Virus record (IMG/VR): IMGVR_UViG_3300008114_000140
Location: 1-40,330 of that record
From: a virus
Reading direction: 5' to 3' (one strand)
Length of the DNA stretch: 40,330 nucleotides
Within the stretch, counting starts at the first letter, position 1. The number at the start of each line of letters is the position of its first letter. Positions 26,168-32,957 of the stretch are shown here, one piece after another. The notes beneath the pieces are model-generated. The model searched no databases. It was not told the DNA's origin and saw only the letters and a list, made by a program, of their open reading frames with translations. A program made the position numbers and the translations under genes.

Positions 26168-27037
26168 ATGAAAAAAATTAAACATTCCAAGTTTAAGAAT
26201 ACTGGAGTGTTATTTGAGCTTTTAGTAAGACAAATAACATTGGAAGTTCTTAACGGCGATAAGACTGAAAACGCTAAAAAAATCGTAAAAGAGTTCTTTG
26301 CTCCAAATACGGAGTTAAATAAAGAATTACGCCTTTATGATATATTATTAAAAGAAAAATATAATTCTGAAACAAAAGCAGATAGATTGGTGGAAACCGT
26401 ATGTGATGCACATGCTAAATTAAACCAGAATACACTTTCTAAAGAGAAATTTAATCTTATTAAAGAAATTTCGGCAAAATTTGAAATTGAACAATTCCTA
26501 TCATCCCCTATTTCTAACTATAAAGTACTAGCTTCTATATACAAAGTATTTGAATCTAAAAGAGCAGAAGGATATGATATTAAAGATATCTTTAATTCTA
26601 AAATTACCCTAATTGAAAATATCACTTCAAAGCCCGCTATAAAAGCGCAACCAACGGAAGATAAGAAGTTGATTGAAACCTATAAACAACAAGACAAAGA
26701 CCTACGATTACTTACCTATAAGATTCTAGTAGAAACTTTCAACAAAAAATACACAAATTTAGATGATTCTCAAAAGAATTTGTTGAAAGAGTATATAAAC
26801 AACATCTCAAATACTACAAAATTCATAGATTATGTTGGAAAAGAATTACCAAACATAATTTCTGAATTAAATGGTATTAAATCAAAACTAAAAGATAAAG
26901 TTACACAAATTAAATTATCAGAAACTATTTCCGTTTTAGAAAAAATGAAAATTGGAAAAACTGTATCTGATGGACAAGTTTCATCTATTATGCTTTCTTA
27001 CGAGCTAATTAAAGAACTTAAATCTAAAGTAAAATAA
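26168..27037 (+). CDS. Prohead-region hypothetical protein, 289 aa
   Basis: Not matched to a T4 protein. Almost entirely helical, basic and soluble. It opens MKKIKHSKFKNTGVLFELLVRQITLEVL, has a long Lys-rich middle with many short helices (LLKEKYNSETKADRL; EKFNLIKEISAKFEIEQFL) and ends SIMLSYELIKELKSKVK. No Cys-rich or catalytic motif is visible. It lies between portal and prohead protease, where T4 has the small core proteins gp67 and gp68, so an internal scaffold or core role is plausible. The stop overlaps the next start (TAATG), indicating an operon. Confidence 0.75.
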   Translation: MKKIKHSKFKNTGVLFELLVRQITLEVLNGDKTENAKKIVKEFFAPNTELNKELRLYDILLKEKYNSETKADRLVETVCDAHAKLNQNTLSKEKFNLIKEISAKFEIEQFLSSPISNYKVLASIYKVFESKRAEGYDIKDIFNSKITLIENITSKPAIKAQPTEDKKLIETYKQQDKDLRLLTYKILVETFNKKYTNLDDSQKNLLKEYINNISNTTKFIDYVGKELPNIISELNGIKSKLKDKVTQIKLSETISVLEKMKIGKTVSDGQVSSIMLSYELIKELKSKVK

Positions 27038-27600
27038 TGGAAGCGAGAATTAAAGAAGCTATTCGTAAATACGTTAGAGAACGAAACATTCAAAAATCTT
27101 TGGATGAAATGTCAGTAACAGGTAATGTTGCAGGGTATGATACCCCAGCTGCATTCTCAAAACCAGGACAAACTGCAAAGAAAAATAATAGATTAGCAAA
27201 AGTAAGTGGTGGTACTGTGGTGGACAATTTAGAAGAAGGTGAAAAAGCTTGGGCGTTGGGAGATGTACCTGCTAGTAAAGATGAAGCATTGCCAATCAAA
27301 CCAACTGCTGCTAAAGATATAGACGGTGGGAAGATAGCAGATATTAGTGGTATGATTTTAGATGAAAATCGTTGGTTAGAATTAAAAAGAGAAGAATCTT
27401 CACCAAAATCAAAAGTTGGTAGAGGTGTTTCTAATATACACAAACAACTTTCTGAAATAGAGAAGTTTGTTAATTGGTATTCTAAAATTAAGACTGAAAA
27501 TGGACTTAAGAAAGAAGATTACTGGAAAAGAACAAACGCATCGTTATATAAAATCAGAGAAAGGTTAATGGGAATAACTGAAAAATTAAGAACTTTATAA
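27037..27600 (+). CDS. Prohead-core-like protein, 187 aa
   Basis: Translationally coupled to the gene before it. It begins with a helical basic stretch (MEARIKEAIRKYVRERNIQKSLDEM) and then SVTGNVAGYDTPAAFSKPG, a motif I associate with prohead-core proteins of marine T4-like phages. An Asp/Gly-rich linker leads to LDENRWLELKREESSP and a C-terminal helical bundle (IHKQLSEIEKFVNWYSKIKTENG; YWKRTNASLYKIRERLMGITEKLRTL). Probably an internal head or core protein processed by the protease two genes downstream. Exact role unknown. Confidence 0.72.
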   Translation: MEARIKEAIRKYVRERNIQKSLDEMSVTGNVAGYDTPAAFSKPGQTAKKNNRLAKVSGGTVVDNLEEGEKAWALGDVPASKDEALPIKPTAAKDIDGGKIADISGMILDENRWLELKREESSPKSKVGRGVSNIHKQLSEIEKFVNWYSKIKTENGLKKEDYWKRTNASLYKIRERLMGITEKLRTL

Positions 27601-27601
27601 T

Positions 27602-28279
27602 ATGCCTGCACAATCAAAAGCTCAACAACGATTTATGGGTATGGTCCATGCTGTACAAAAAGGCGATATGGAAGCCCCATCTAAAGAAGTTGAAAAAGCA
27701 GCAGATTCAATGAAAAAGAAAGATGCTAAAGATTTTGCATCAACAAAACATAAAGGATTACCTATGTACAAAGAAACTATATCAAAAGAAAGACTAAAAG
27801 AATTGGTTAAAGAAGTAATGGTTGAAGAAGCTGAATATCAAGCATTCTTTAAAAAAGCATTAGAAAAAGCTGGTAAACCTATTACTCAAATGAGTGATGA
27901 TGAAAAGAAATCATTCTTTAATAAAATTGATTCTGCTTGGAATGGCAAGGGCGATAAAAATGAAGCACTTACTGATAAGCAAAAGCAATTGGATGTTGAT
28001 AAGGATGGTGATATCGAAGGTGATGATTTAGCGGATTTAAGAGCCGGTAAAACGGATGAAAATTTATCAGCTGAATTACCAACTGCACCAATTCCTTCTG
28101 CAATTACTCAAAAATTAACACAAGCGCTTAGTAAAATAACTACAACTAAATTAAATCCAACACAAAAATTACAATTAGTAGCAAAAGTTGTTGATGGATT
28201 AGGATTGGATAAATCACAATTAAGTATGATTTCCAATAAGATTAAATCTAAAATGGAATCATCAACTAATATAAAGTAA
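27602..28279 (+). CDS. DUF3008-like prohead protein with an EF-hand-type calcium loop, 225 aa
   Basis: Residues 1-58 match the DUF3008 pattern found in T4-like phage head operons: SKAQQRFMGMVHAVQKGDM, SKEVEKAADSMKKKDAKDFASTKHKGLP. A helical segment follows (ERLKELVKEVMVEEAEYQAFFKKALEKAGK, read in two parts). Residues 131-143 are DVDKDGDIEGDDL, a canonical EF-hand/dockerin-type Ca2+ loop with Asp at positions 1, 3, 5 and 12. The C-terminal 80 residues are helical (TQKLTQALSKITTTKLNPTQ). It lies directly before the prohead protease. A structural or core role is inferred; calcium binding is a motif prediction. Confidence 0.78.
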   Translation: MPAQSKAQQRFMGMVHAVQKGDMEAPSKEVEKAADSMKKKDAKDFASTKHKGLPMYKETISKERLKELVKEVMVEEAEYQAFFKKALEKAGKPITQMSDDEKKSFFNKIDSAWNGKGDKNEALTDKQKQLDVDKDGDIEGDDLADLRAGKTDENLSAELPTAPIPSAITQKLTQALSKITTTKLNPTQKLQLVAKVVDGLGLDKSQLSMISNKIKSKMESSTNIK

Positions 28280-28280
28280 T

Positions 28281-28874
28281 ATGAAAGGACTTTTAATAGA
28301 AACACACTTATTTGAAGGTAAGATAAGAGAAGATGAAGGTGGAAGAACCCTAGTTAAAGGTGTCTTACAAAGAGCTGGTGCTGAAAACCAGAATGGCAGA
28401 GTATATCCAAAACCTATATTAGAAAGAGAAGCTAAGAAATACTTAACATTCATTAAAGAACGTAGAGCATTGGGTGAATTAGACCATCCGGATTCTACCG
28501 TTATTAACTTAAAGAACGTATCACACAATATCAGAGAGATTTGGTGGGAAGGTGATGACCTTTGTGGGACAGTAGAAATTTTAGGAACTCCATCTGGTAA
28601 TATTCTTAAAGAGTTATTAAAAGCGGGCATCCTATTAGGTATTTCATCAAGAGGTATGGGTTCAACTAGACCTATGAGTGGAAACAAAGTAGAAGTACAA
28701 GAAGATTTTGAATTGATTGGTTGGGATTTTGTTTCCAATCCATCTACACATGGTGCGTTTATGGTCCCAATGAATGAGTCCGTAAATCCACTAAAACAAA
28801 TTGGTACTGATGTGTGTGGTGAATACTGCAAGGCACAGGATTTAATGAGAGAAATAATAACTGAAATAGCATAA
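28281..28874 (+). CDS. gp21: Prohead protease (gp21-like serine protease), 197 aa
   Basis: Self-cleaving protease that removes the scaffold and trims head proteins during maturation. Recognised from RAGAENQNGRVYPKPILEREAKKYL, the catalytic-His motif GELDHPD (H69), HNIREIWWEGDDLCGTVEIL and the catalytic-Ser motif GISSRGMGS (S122 or S123), followed by FELIGWDFVSNPSTHGAF. The His-to-Ser spacing (about 53) is near the 55 I recall for T4 gp21, and the length is close to T4's 212. It starts one base after the preceding stop, within the head operon. Likely substrates here are the acidic scaffold at 31830 and the capsid N-terminus at 32958. Confidence 0.95.
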   Translation: MKGLLIETHLFEGKIREDEGGRTLVKGVLQRAGAENQNGRVYPKPILEREAKKYLTFIKERRALGELDHPDSTVINLKNVSHNIREIWWEGDDLCGTVEILGTPSGNILKELLKAGILLGISSRGMGSTRPMSGNKVEVQEDFELIGWDFVSNPSTHGAFMVPMNESVNPLKQIGTDVCGEYCKAQDLMREIITEIA

Positions 28875-28875
28875 A

Positions 28876-29436
28876 ATGAGCAAGAATTTTGACATATACG
28901 ATTATGTGCATAAAAATAAATTCAAATTAAAAGTTGAAGAACCAACGCACGTAACTAAAGTAGCTAAAGGATATAATGATATTCGTAAAACTGCTTTAAG
29001 TGAAGTAAAAATTAATAATGGTAAGTTTTCTATTAAAGAAAATTTAGACCAACAAACTGATAGAAAACTTTCTTTAGAAGTTAAAAAACACTTTTTGGAA
29101 ATTATTTCAACTTATAATACATTCCAAAACCAAATGAAACGTAATTCGGATATGACTCAAGTTGCGGAAACATTGGGTGGAATTGTTGAAGCTGCAAAAG
29201 AATTATCATTAAGAGAAGCAGATGATTGGTTTGATGCTCAAACTGTAAAAAGAAATATGAGTGAGTTAGATAAGTTGGGTAAGCAATTTGATAAATTCTC
29301 AGTAGAAGCAAAAGCAATGGATGAAAGATTACATGCTTTATATGAAGATATGGGTCACATCTTAAATCGTTATTATGAAATCTCTGACATCCCAACTGAT
29401 GTAATGAGAGAAAGACTTGCAATGAAAAAGAAATAA
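28876..29436 (+). CDS. Prohead-region helical protein, 186 aa
   Basis: Not recognised at family level. Starts immediately after the protease stop. The N-terminal 60 residues are basic and extended (NKFKLKVEEPTHVTKVAKGYNDIRKTALSEV). Residues 65-186 form long helices (LEVKKHFLEIISTYNTFQNQM; SELDKLGKQFDKFSVEAKAMDERLHALYEDMGHILNRYYE, read in parts), consistent with a coiled-coil core or vertex protein. No catalytic motif. Operon position argues for a head-assembly role. Confidence 0.72.
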   Translation: MSKNFDIYDYVHKNKFKLKVEEPTHVTKVAKGYNDIRKTALSEVKINNGKFSIKENLDQQTDRKLSLEVKKHFLEIISTYNTFQNQMKRNSDMTQVAETLGGIVEAAKELSLREADDWFDAQTVKRNMSELDKLGKQFDKFSVEAKAMDERLHALYEDMGHILNRYYEISDIPTDVMRERLAMKKK

Positions 29437-29438
29437 TT

Positions 29439-29930
29439 ATGATTCGTTTAACTGATTTAGCTGGAAAAGGTTCTTTCACTATGGGTGATAAGAAATTTGA
29501 ATATGGTAAAGTTTATTCTAATCCATACGCAAGTGCATTTAAGCCTGTAAATGAAGCAGAAGGTGAAGACCACGAAGTTTCTATGGCAAACAATTCATTA
29601 GATACTATCATTAAGATGGCAACTGAATTAAAAGCAAAGATGGGTGAGAATGAAAAAGATATACCGGCTTGGATTCAAGACCACATTACTAATGCAGAAA
29701 ACTTTATTTCACAAGCATCATCTAACTATCACGAATACGGACAAAACGAAGGTGTGGTAAACGAAGATTCAGAAACGAATAGATTAGAAAAATTAATTAA
29801 AAATTTAGAAGAAACAAATAAATTATTATTACAAAATCTTAATCATACTAAAAGTTTACCAAATAATAAATCAATCAGCTGCAAACGAATCATTGGTAAA
29901 AGAAGATTCACCTTGTTGGAAAGGATATAA
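29439..29930 (+). CDS. Prohead-region protein, probable N-terminal part of a frame-disrupted gene
   Basis: Opens MIRLTDLAGKGSF, then YGKVYSNPYASAFKP and a helical part (NSLDTIIKMATELKAKMGENEKDIPAWIQDHITNAENFISQASSNY, read in parts) ending with a charged coil (NRLEKLIKNLEETNKLLLQNL). After about residue 140 the sequence becomes unlike protein (basic, SISCKRIIGKRRFTLLERI) and stops at 29930. The +1 frame then carries NQSAANESLVKEDSPCWKGYKQVGMK, which looks like a natural protein linker. Residues up to about 135 are credible; the rest is probably out of frame. Function unknown; head operon location. Confidence 0.65.
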   Translation: MIRLTDLAGKGSFTMGDKKFEYGKVYSNPYASAFKPVNEAEGEDHEVSMANNSLDTIIKMATELKAKMGENEKDIPAWIQDHITNAENFISQASSNYHEYGQNEGVVNEDSETNRLEKLIKNLEETNKLLLQNLNHTKSLPNNKSISCKRIIGKRRFTLLERI

Positions 29931-30267
29931 GCAAGTTGGTATGAAAAATAAAGGTGGTAGACAAGTTCCAAATTGTGTACCTAACGAATCAATAGTTAAA
30001 GAAGCTGGTTTATATGGTGGCGTACCTAAAATGTATGTAAAATATTTAGCAGTACAAAAGAAAGTAAGAGAATTAGAAGATGCACAAAGAGCTATGGGTG
30101 CTAAATACTTCGCTGAAAAGAACCCAAAGAAAAAGGAAGCTATGATGCCACTTTTGAAAAAAGGAACTAATCAATTAGAAATGTATAGAAGAAATTTAGC
30201 AGATATAGAGAGAAAATACATTGATAATTTATATAAGGATGTAGAACAAAGTCCTGATTTTGAATAA
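29893..30267 (+). CDS. C-terminal part of the disrupted prohead-region gene (PCWKGY...VPNCVP module)
   Basis: Begins in a frame shifted by +1 relative to the upstream fragment. The TTG at 29893 is only a formal start: the same frame reads KVYQIINQSAANES before it, and the first ATG is 29941. The module SPCWKGYKQVGMKNKGGRQVPNCVP (two Cys, basic) is one I associate with proteins of marine T4-like phages. A helical C-terminus follows (YVKYLAVQKKVRELEDAQRAMGAKYFAEK; QLEMYRRNLADIERKYIDNLYKDVEQ). A strong terminator hairpin follows the stop. It may instead be a separate gene starting at 29941. Confidence 0.6.
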   Translation: MVKEDSPCWKGYKQVGMKNKGGRQVPNCVPNESIVKEAGLYGGVPKMYVKYLAVQKKVRELEDAQRAMGAKYFAEKNPKKKEAMMPLLKKGTNQLEMYRRNLADIERKYIDNLYKDVEQSPDFE

Positions 30268-30279
30268 AAAATTATAAAG

Positions 30280-30306
30280 AAAAGTTTGGTAAATCCAAAC
30301 TTTTTT
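30280..30306 (+). terminator. Rho-independent terminator of the prohead operon
   Basis: AAAAGTTTGG (30280-30289) and CCAAACTTTT (30295-30304) form a perfect 10-bp stem with a 5-base loop (TAAAT), followed by T to 30306. It lies 13 bases after the stop codon. The TTTG in its left arm is also the -33 box of the next promoter. Confidence 0.85.
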
Positions 30307-30316
30307 CGTATATTTG
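30285..30316 (+). promoter_or_regulatory. Host-type promoter TTTG-N20-TATATTTG before the methyltransferase
   Basis: TTTG (30285-30288) and TATATTTG (30309-30316) with a 20-base spacer match the Bacteroidota consensus TTTG/TAnnTTTG exactly. The ATG at 30321 is 5 bases past the -7 box, predicting a leaderless mRNA. The bases TTTTTTCGTATATTT are shared with the promoter at 15234. Confidence 0.75.
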
Positions 30317-30320
30317 TGTT

Positions 30321-31640
30321 ATGATTAAACCTTTCTCCATTTTAGACACTCGTTCTAAAGAGTGGCAAGAACGTAAAAGATGGTGGATTAACACCTACAA
30401 TATCCAATCAGAATTGGGTAGAGAAGATACTCAATCGAGAGCACGTTTTTGGGAAGATAATACCGTTTCTATATTTGATGCTACACTTTGTGAAAAGATG
30501 TATGAGTGGTTTTGTCCAAACGAAGGTAGAGTATTAGACCCATTTGCGGGTGGTAGTGTTAGAGGTATTGTGGCAACTGAAATGGGATTTATCTATAATG
30601 GTATTGACCTTTCGGATGAACAAATAGAAGCAAATAAAAAACAATCATCAAAACCAAATTGGATACAAGGAGATAGTGAGTGGGTAATTGATTCCATTCA
30701 GAATAAAACTCAGGACTTCGTATTCACTTGTCCACCTTATTATGATTTAGAAAAATATACAGATAATCCAGCTGACCTTTCAAATATGGATGAAGATTCA
30801 TTTGATAAAAAATATTATTCTATTTTAAGAAAAGCGGCAGAAAAACTAAAAGATAATCGTTTCTTTGCAGTAGTAGTATCAGAAGTAAGAGAACAATCTC
30901 TAACCGGAAATTATAAGATTGGAAAGTATAAAGGGTTAGTTTGGAAAACTATCCAAGCCTGTGAAGAAGCTGGACTTCATTTTTATAATGATATGGTTTT
31001 GTTTAATTCACAACACCAGGCTTCAAGAGTGGTTGATACATATTTTGAAAGAAATCGTAAGGTAGCATCGGTTCATCAAAACATTTTAGTATTTGTGAAA
31101 GGTAATCCTGATATTGCAACCGAAAGTATTGTAAATGGTGATACGTTTATATGTATCGTTGAAGGTAAACAATATAGGAGTTTTAGAGAAGCTGCAATTG
31201 ATATTAATCCAAATGAGTTAGTGGCTACCGAAGTTGAAAGAAGGTGCCGTTCAACTAAATCAAAGTACAAAGATTGGCAAATCATTGGCGAAGAAACCAA
31301 TCCACATATTAAATACGAAATAGAAGGAGTTCCTTTTGAGAACCCAAAACAGGTGGCGGATAAATTAGGATTAACTGAATCCGAAGCAAGAAACTATTTT
31401 GAATCAAATAATCCAGTATATCGTCATTGGAAAAAAGTTGACCGTACCGATATTGGATATGATGAAATGAACGAATTACAACATCGTTCTAAAATACAAA
31501 TACAACTTCCAATAATTGAGTGTGAAGGTAAACAATTCTATTCTTTAAAAGAAGCCGGAGAACACTTTGGATATTCAGATGAAAGAATTCGTCAAAAATT
31601 AAAAGACGATAAATACCCATCATACATCTATCTTTTCTAA
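30321..31640 (+). CDS. DNA methyltransferase with three C-terminal HTH (NUMOD-like) repeats, 439 aa
   Basis: AdoMet-dependent DNA methyltransferase. Residues 60-90 give motif I VLDPFAGGSVRGIVA (D73). Motif IV is TCPPYYDLE (C137-P-P-Y140), where classical amino-methylases have D/N/S-PPY. Motif I precedes motif IV, as in gamma-type enzymes. KIGKYKGLVWKTIQACEEAG and HQNILVFVKGN complete the fold to about 255. Residues 270-439 hold three related units of about 45 residues: VEGKQYRSFREAA...YKDWQII, IEGVPFENPKQVADKLGLTESEA...YRHWKKV, CEGKQFYSLKEAGEHFGYSDERI...YPSYIYLF. These resemble the HTH repeats of homing endonucleases and probably read the DNA target. It interrupts the head operon with its own terminator-promoter. 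The methylated base and site are unknown. Confidence 0.85.
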   Translation: MIKPFSILDTRSKEWQERKRWWINTYNIQSELGREDTQSRARFWEDNTVSIFDATLCEKMYEWFCPNEGRVLDPFAGGSVRGIVATEMGFIYNGIDLSDEQIEANKKQSSKPNWIQGDSEWVIDSIQNKTQDFVFTCPPYYDLEKYTDNPADLSNMDEDSFDKKYYSILRKAAEKLKDNRFFAVVVSEVREQSLTGNYKIGKYKGLVWKTIQACEEAGLHFYNDMVLFNSQHQASRVVDTYFERNRKVASVHQNILVFVKGNPDIATESIVNGDTFICIVEGKQYRSFREAAIDINPNELVATEVERRCRSTKSKYKDWQIIGEETNPHIKYEIEGVPFENPKQVADKLGLTESEARNYFESNNPVYRHWKKVDRTDIGYDEMNELQHRSKIQIQLPIIECEGKQFYSLKEAGEHFGYSDERIRQKLKDDKYPSYIYLF

Positions 31641-31677
31641 AAAATTCTTTAGAAAATTACGTTTTCATTAATTTTTA

Positions 31678-31687
31678 TATATTTATT
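31678..31687 (+). promoter_or_regulatory. Late-type box TATATTTATT before the scaffold gene
   Basis: One mismatch from consensus. It lies 142 bases before the scaffold ATG, which would leave a long leader containing the hairpin at 31696. Confidence 0.45.
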
Positions 31688-31695
31688 CATACAAT

Positions 31696-31719
31696 AACGT
31701 ATTTTATATACGTTTTTTT
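31696..31719 (+). terminator. AT-rich hairpin plus T-run in the scaffold-gene leader
   Basis: AACGTAT (31696-31702) pairs with ATACGTT (31708-31714) across a 5-base loop, and T-run to 31719. It may end methyltransferase transcripts or act as an attenuator, since it lies just after the box at 31678. Nothing else is apparent in 31720-31829 except an A-rich region before the ATG. Confidence 0.4.
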
Positions 31720-31829
31720 ATTGGTAAATGAATACTCTCGTATTATGAGTAGTGACCAAAAGCCAATCAAATTTATTCTATTTAAGCTCCAAATCTAATA
31801 GCTTAAGAAATCCGATAAATAAGGAAAAA

Positions 31830-32933
31830 ATGGCAAGTTCAAAATTGTTGAAAGAAGCCATCGCAGATGCTAAAGCTGTTCGTGAAACTGCTATTGCTAA
31901 CGCTAAAATCGCTCTTGAAGAAGCGTTTACTCCTCGTTTACAATCTATTCTTTCTAAAAAATTACAAGCCGAAATGGAAGGTGATGAAGAAGAAACAGAT
32001 ATGAACGAAGATAACGATGTATCAAGCGAAATTGGTAAAGGTGATAACAAACAACCTGCAACTAAAGCAAATGATGATGACACTGACTTAAGCGGAATTG
32101 CAAACCAAAGCTCTGAAGTAGGTGCTGAAGTTGAAGATTACGATAAAGTAAAAGACCTTACTGAAGCTGAAGATGAGTTCGGTGCAGAAGAAGAAATTCC
32201 TGCAGAAGAACCAGTAGCAGAAGAAGGTGAAGAAGCTCCTGAATTTGGTGGTGATGATGAAGATGAATTAGATCTTGAATCAATCATTAGAGAATTAGAA
32301 GCTCAAATCGCTGGTGAAGAAGGTGATGAATATCACGAAGAAGAACCAGCAGTAGAAGGTGAAGAAGCACCGGTTGAAGAACCAGTAGCTGCTGAACCTG
32401 CAGTTGAAGCTGAAGAAGTTCCAACTGAAGAACCAGCTCACGATGAAGAAGAAATCGATTTAGATGAAATCTTACGTGAAATGGGATATGGTGATGACGA
32501 AGAAAAAGTTGAAGAAGCTGAAGAACCAAAGCATGATGAAGAAAAAGAAAAACTTCAAGCAGAATTGGCAGAAGCAATTTCTACAATTAAATCTTTGAAA
32601 GGCACTATTAACGAAGTAAATTTGTTAAACGCAAAATTACTTTACGCAAACAAATTGTTCCGTTCTTACAACTTAACTAACGAACAAAAAGTAAAAGTAG
32701 TTGAGAATTTAGACAGAACATCTTCTGTAAGAGAAGTTAAATTGGTTTACGCAACTCTTGCTGAAAGCATGAAATTTACTGGAACTGAAAGAAAAGTAGC
32801 GGCTAAGAAGACAATGACCGAAGGGTTTGCTTCTAAATCACAAGCTACAACAGCTCCAAAGAAAGAAATCATTGCAGAAAGCACAAACGAATTAGCTAAT
32901 CGTTTCAAACAATTAGCTGGTATCGTAAAATAA
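31830..32933 (+). CDS. gp22: Prohead scaffold/core protein (gp22-like), 367 aa
   Basis: Internal scaffold around which the capsid assembles, later degraded by gp21. Identified by position directly before the major capsid gene and by composition: helical N-terminus (SSKLLKEAIADAKAVRETAIANAKIALEEAF in part), then about 180 residues dominated by Glu and Asp with EEPVAEE, EEAPVEEPV and EEVPTEEPA repeats, and two similar segments LDLESIIRELEAQI and IDLDEILREMGYG. A helical C-terminal domain follows (LNAKLLYANKLFRSYNLTNEQKVKVVENLDR in part) and ends ANRFKQLAGIVK. The ATG at 31830 (AAGGAAAAAATGG context) is chosen over an upstream in-frame start at 31752 because the extra 26 residues look unnatural. 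Confidence 0.88.
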   Translation: MASSKLLKEAIADAKAVRETAIANAKIALEEAFTPRLQSILSKKLQAEMEGDEEETDMNEDNDVSSEIGKGDNKQPATKANDDDTDLSGIANQSSEVGAEVEDYDKVKDLTEAEDEFGAEEEIPAEEPVAEEGEEAPEFGGDDEDELDLESIIRELEAQIAGEEGDEYHEEEPAVEGEEAPVEEPVAAEPAVEAEEVPTEEPAHDEEEIDLDEILREMGYGDDEEKVEEAEEPKHDEEKEKLQAELAEAISTIKSLKGTINEVNLLNAKLLYANKLFRSYNLTNEQKVKVVENLDRTSSVREVKLVYATLAESMKFTGTERKVAAKKTMTEGFASKSQATTAPKKEIIAESTNELANRFKQLAGIVK

Positions 32934-32957
32934 ACAATCCATAAAAAATAAAATAAA

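Noticed and set aside
28262-28831. 189-codon open frame on the minus strand
   Set aside because: It mirrors the gp21-like protease, which has clear catalytic motifs on the + strand. The minus-strand translation has no recognisable domain.
31752-31829. Upstream in-frame start extending the scaffold protein by 26 residues
   Set aside because: The extra residues lack the helical, charged character of the protein. The ATG at 31830 has the A-rich leader seen at other starts.
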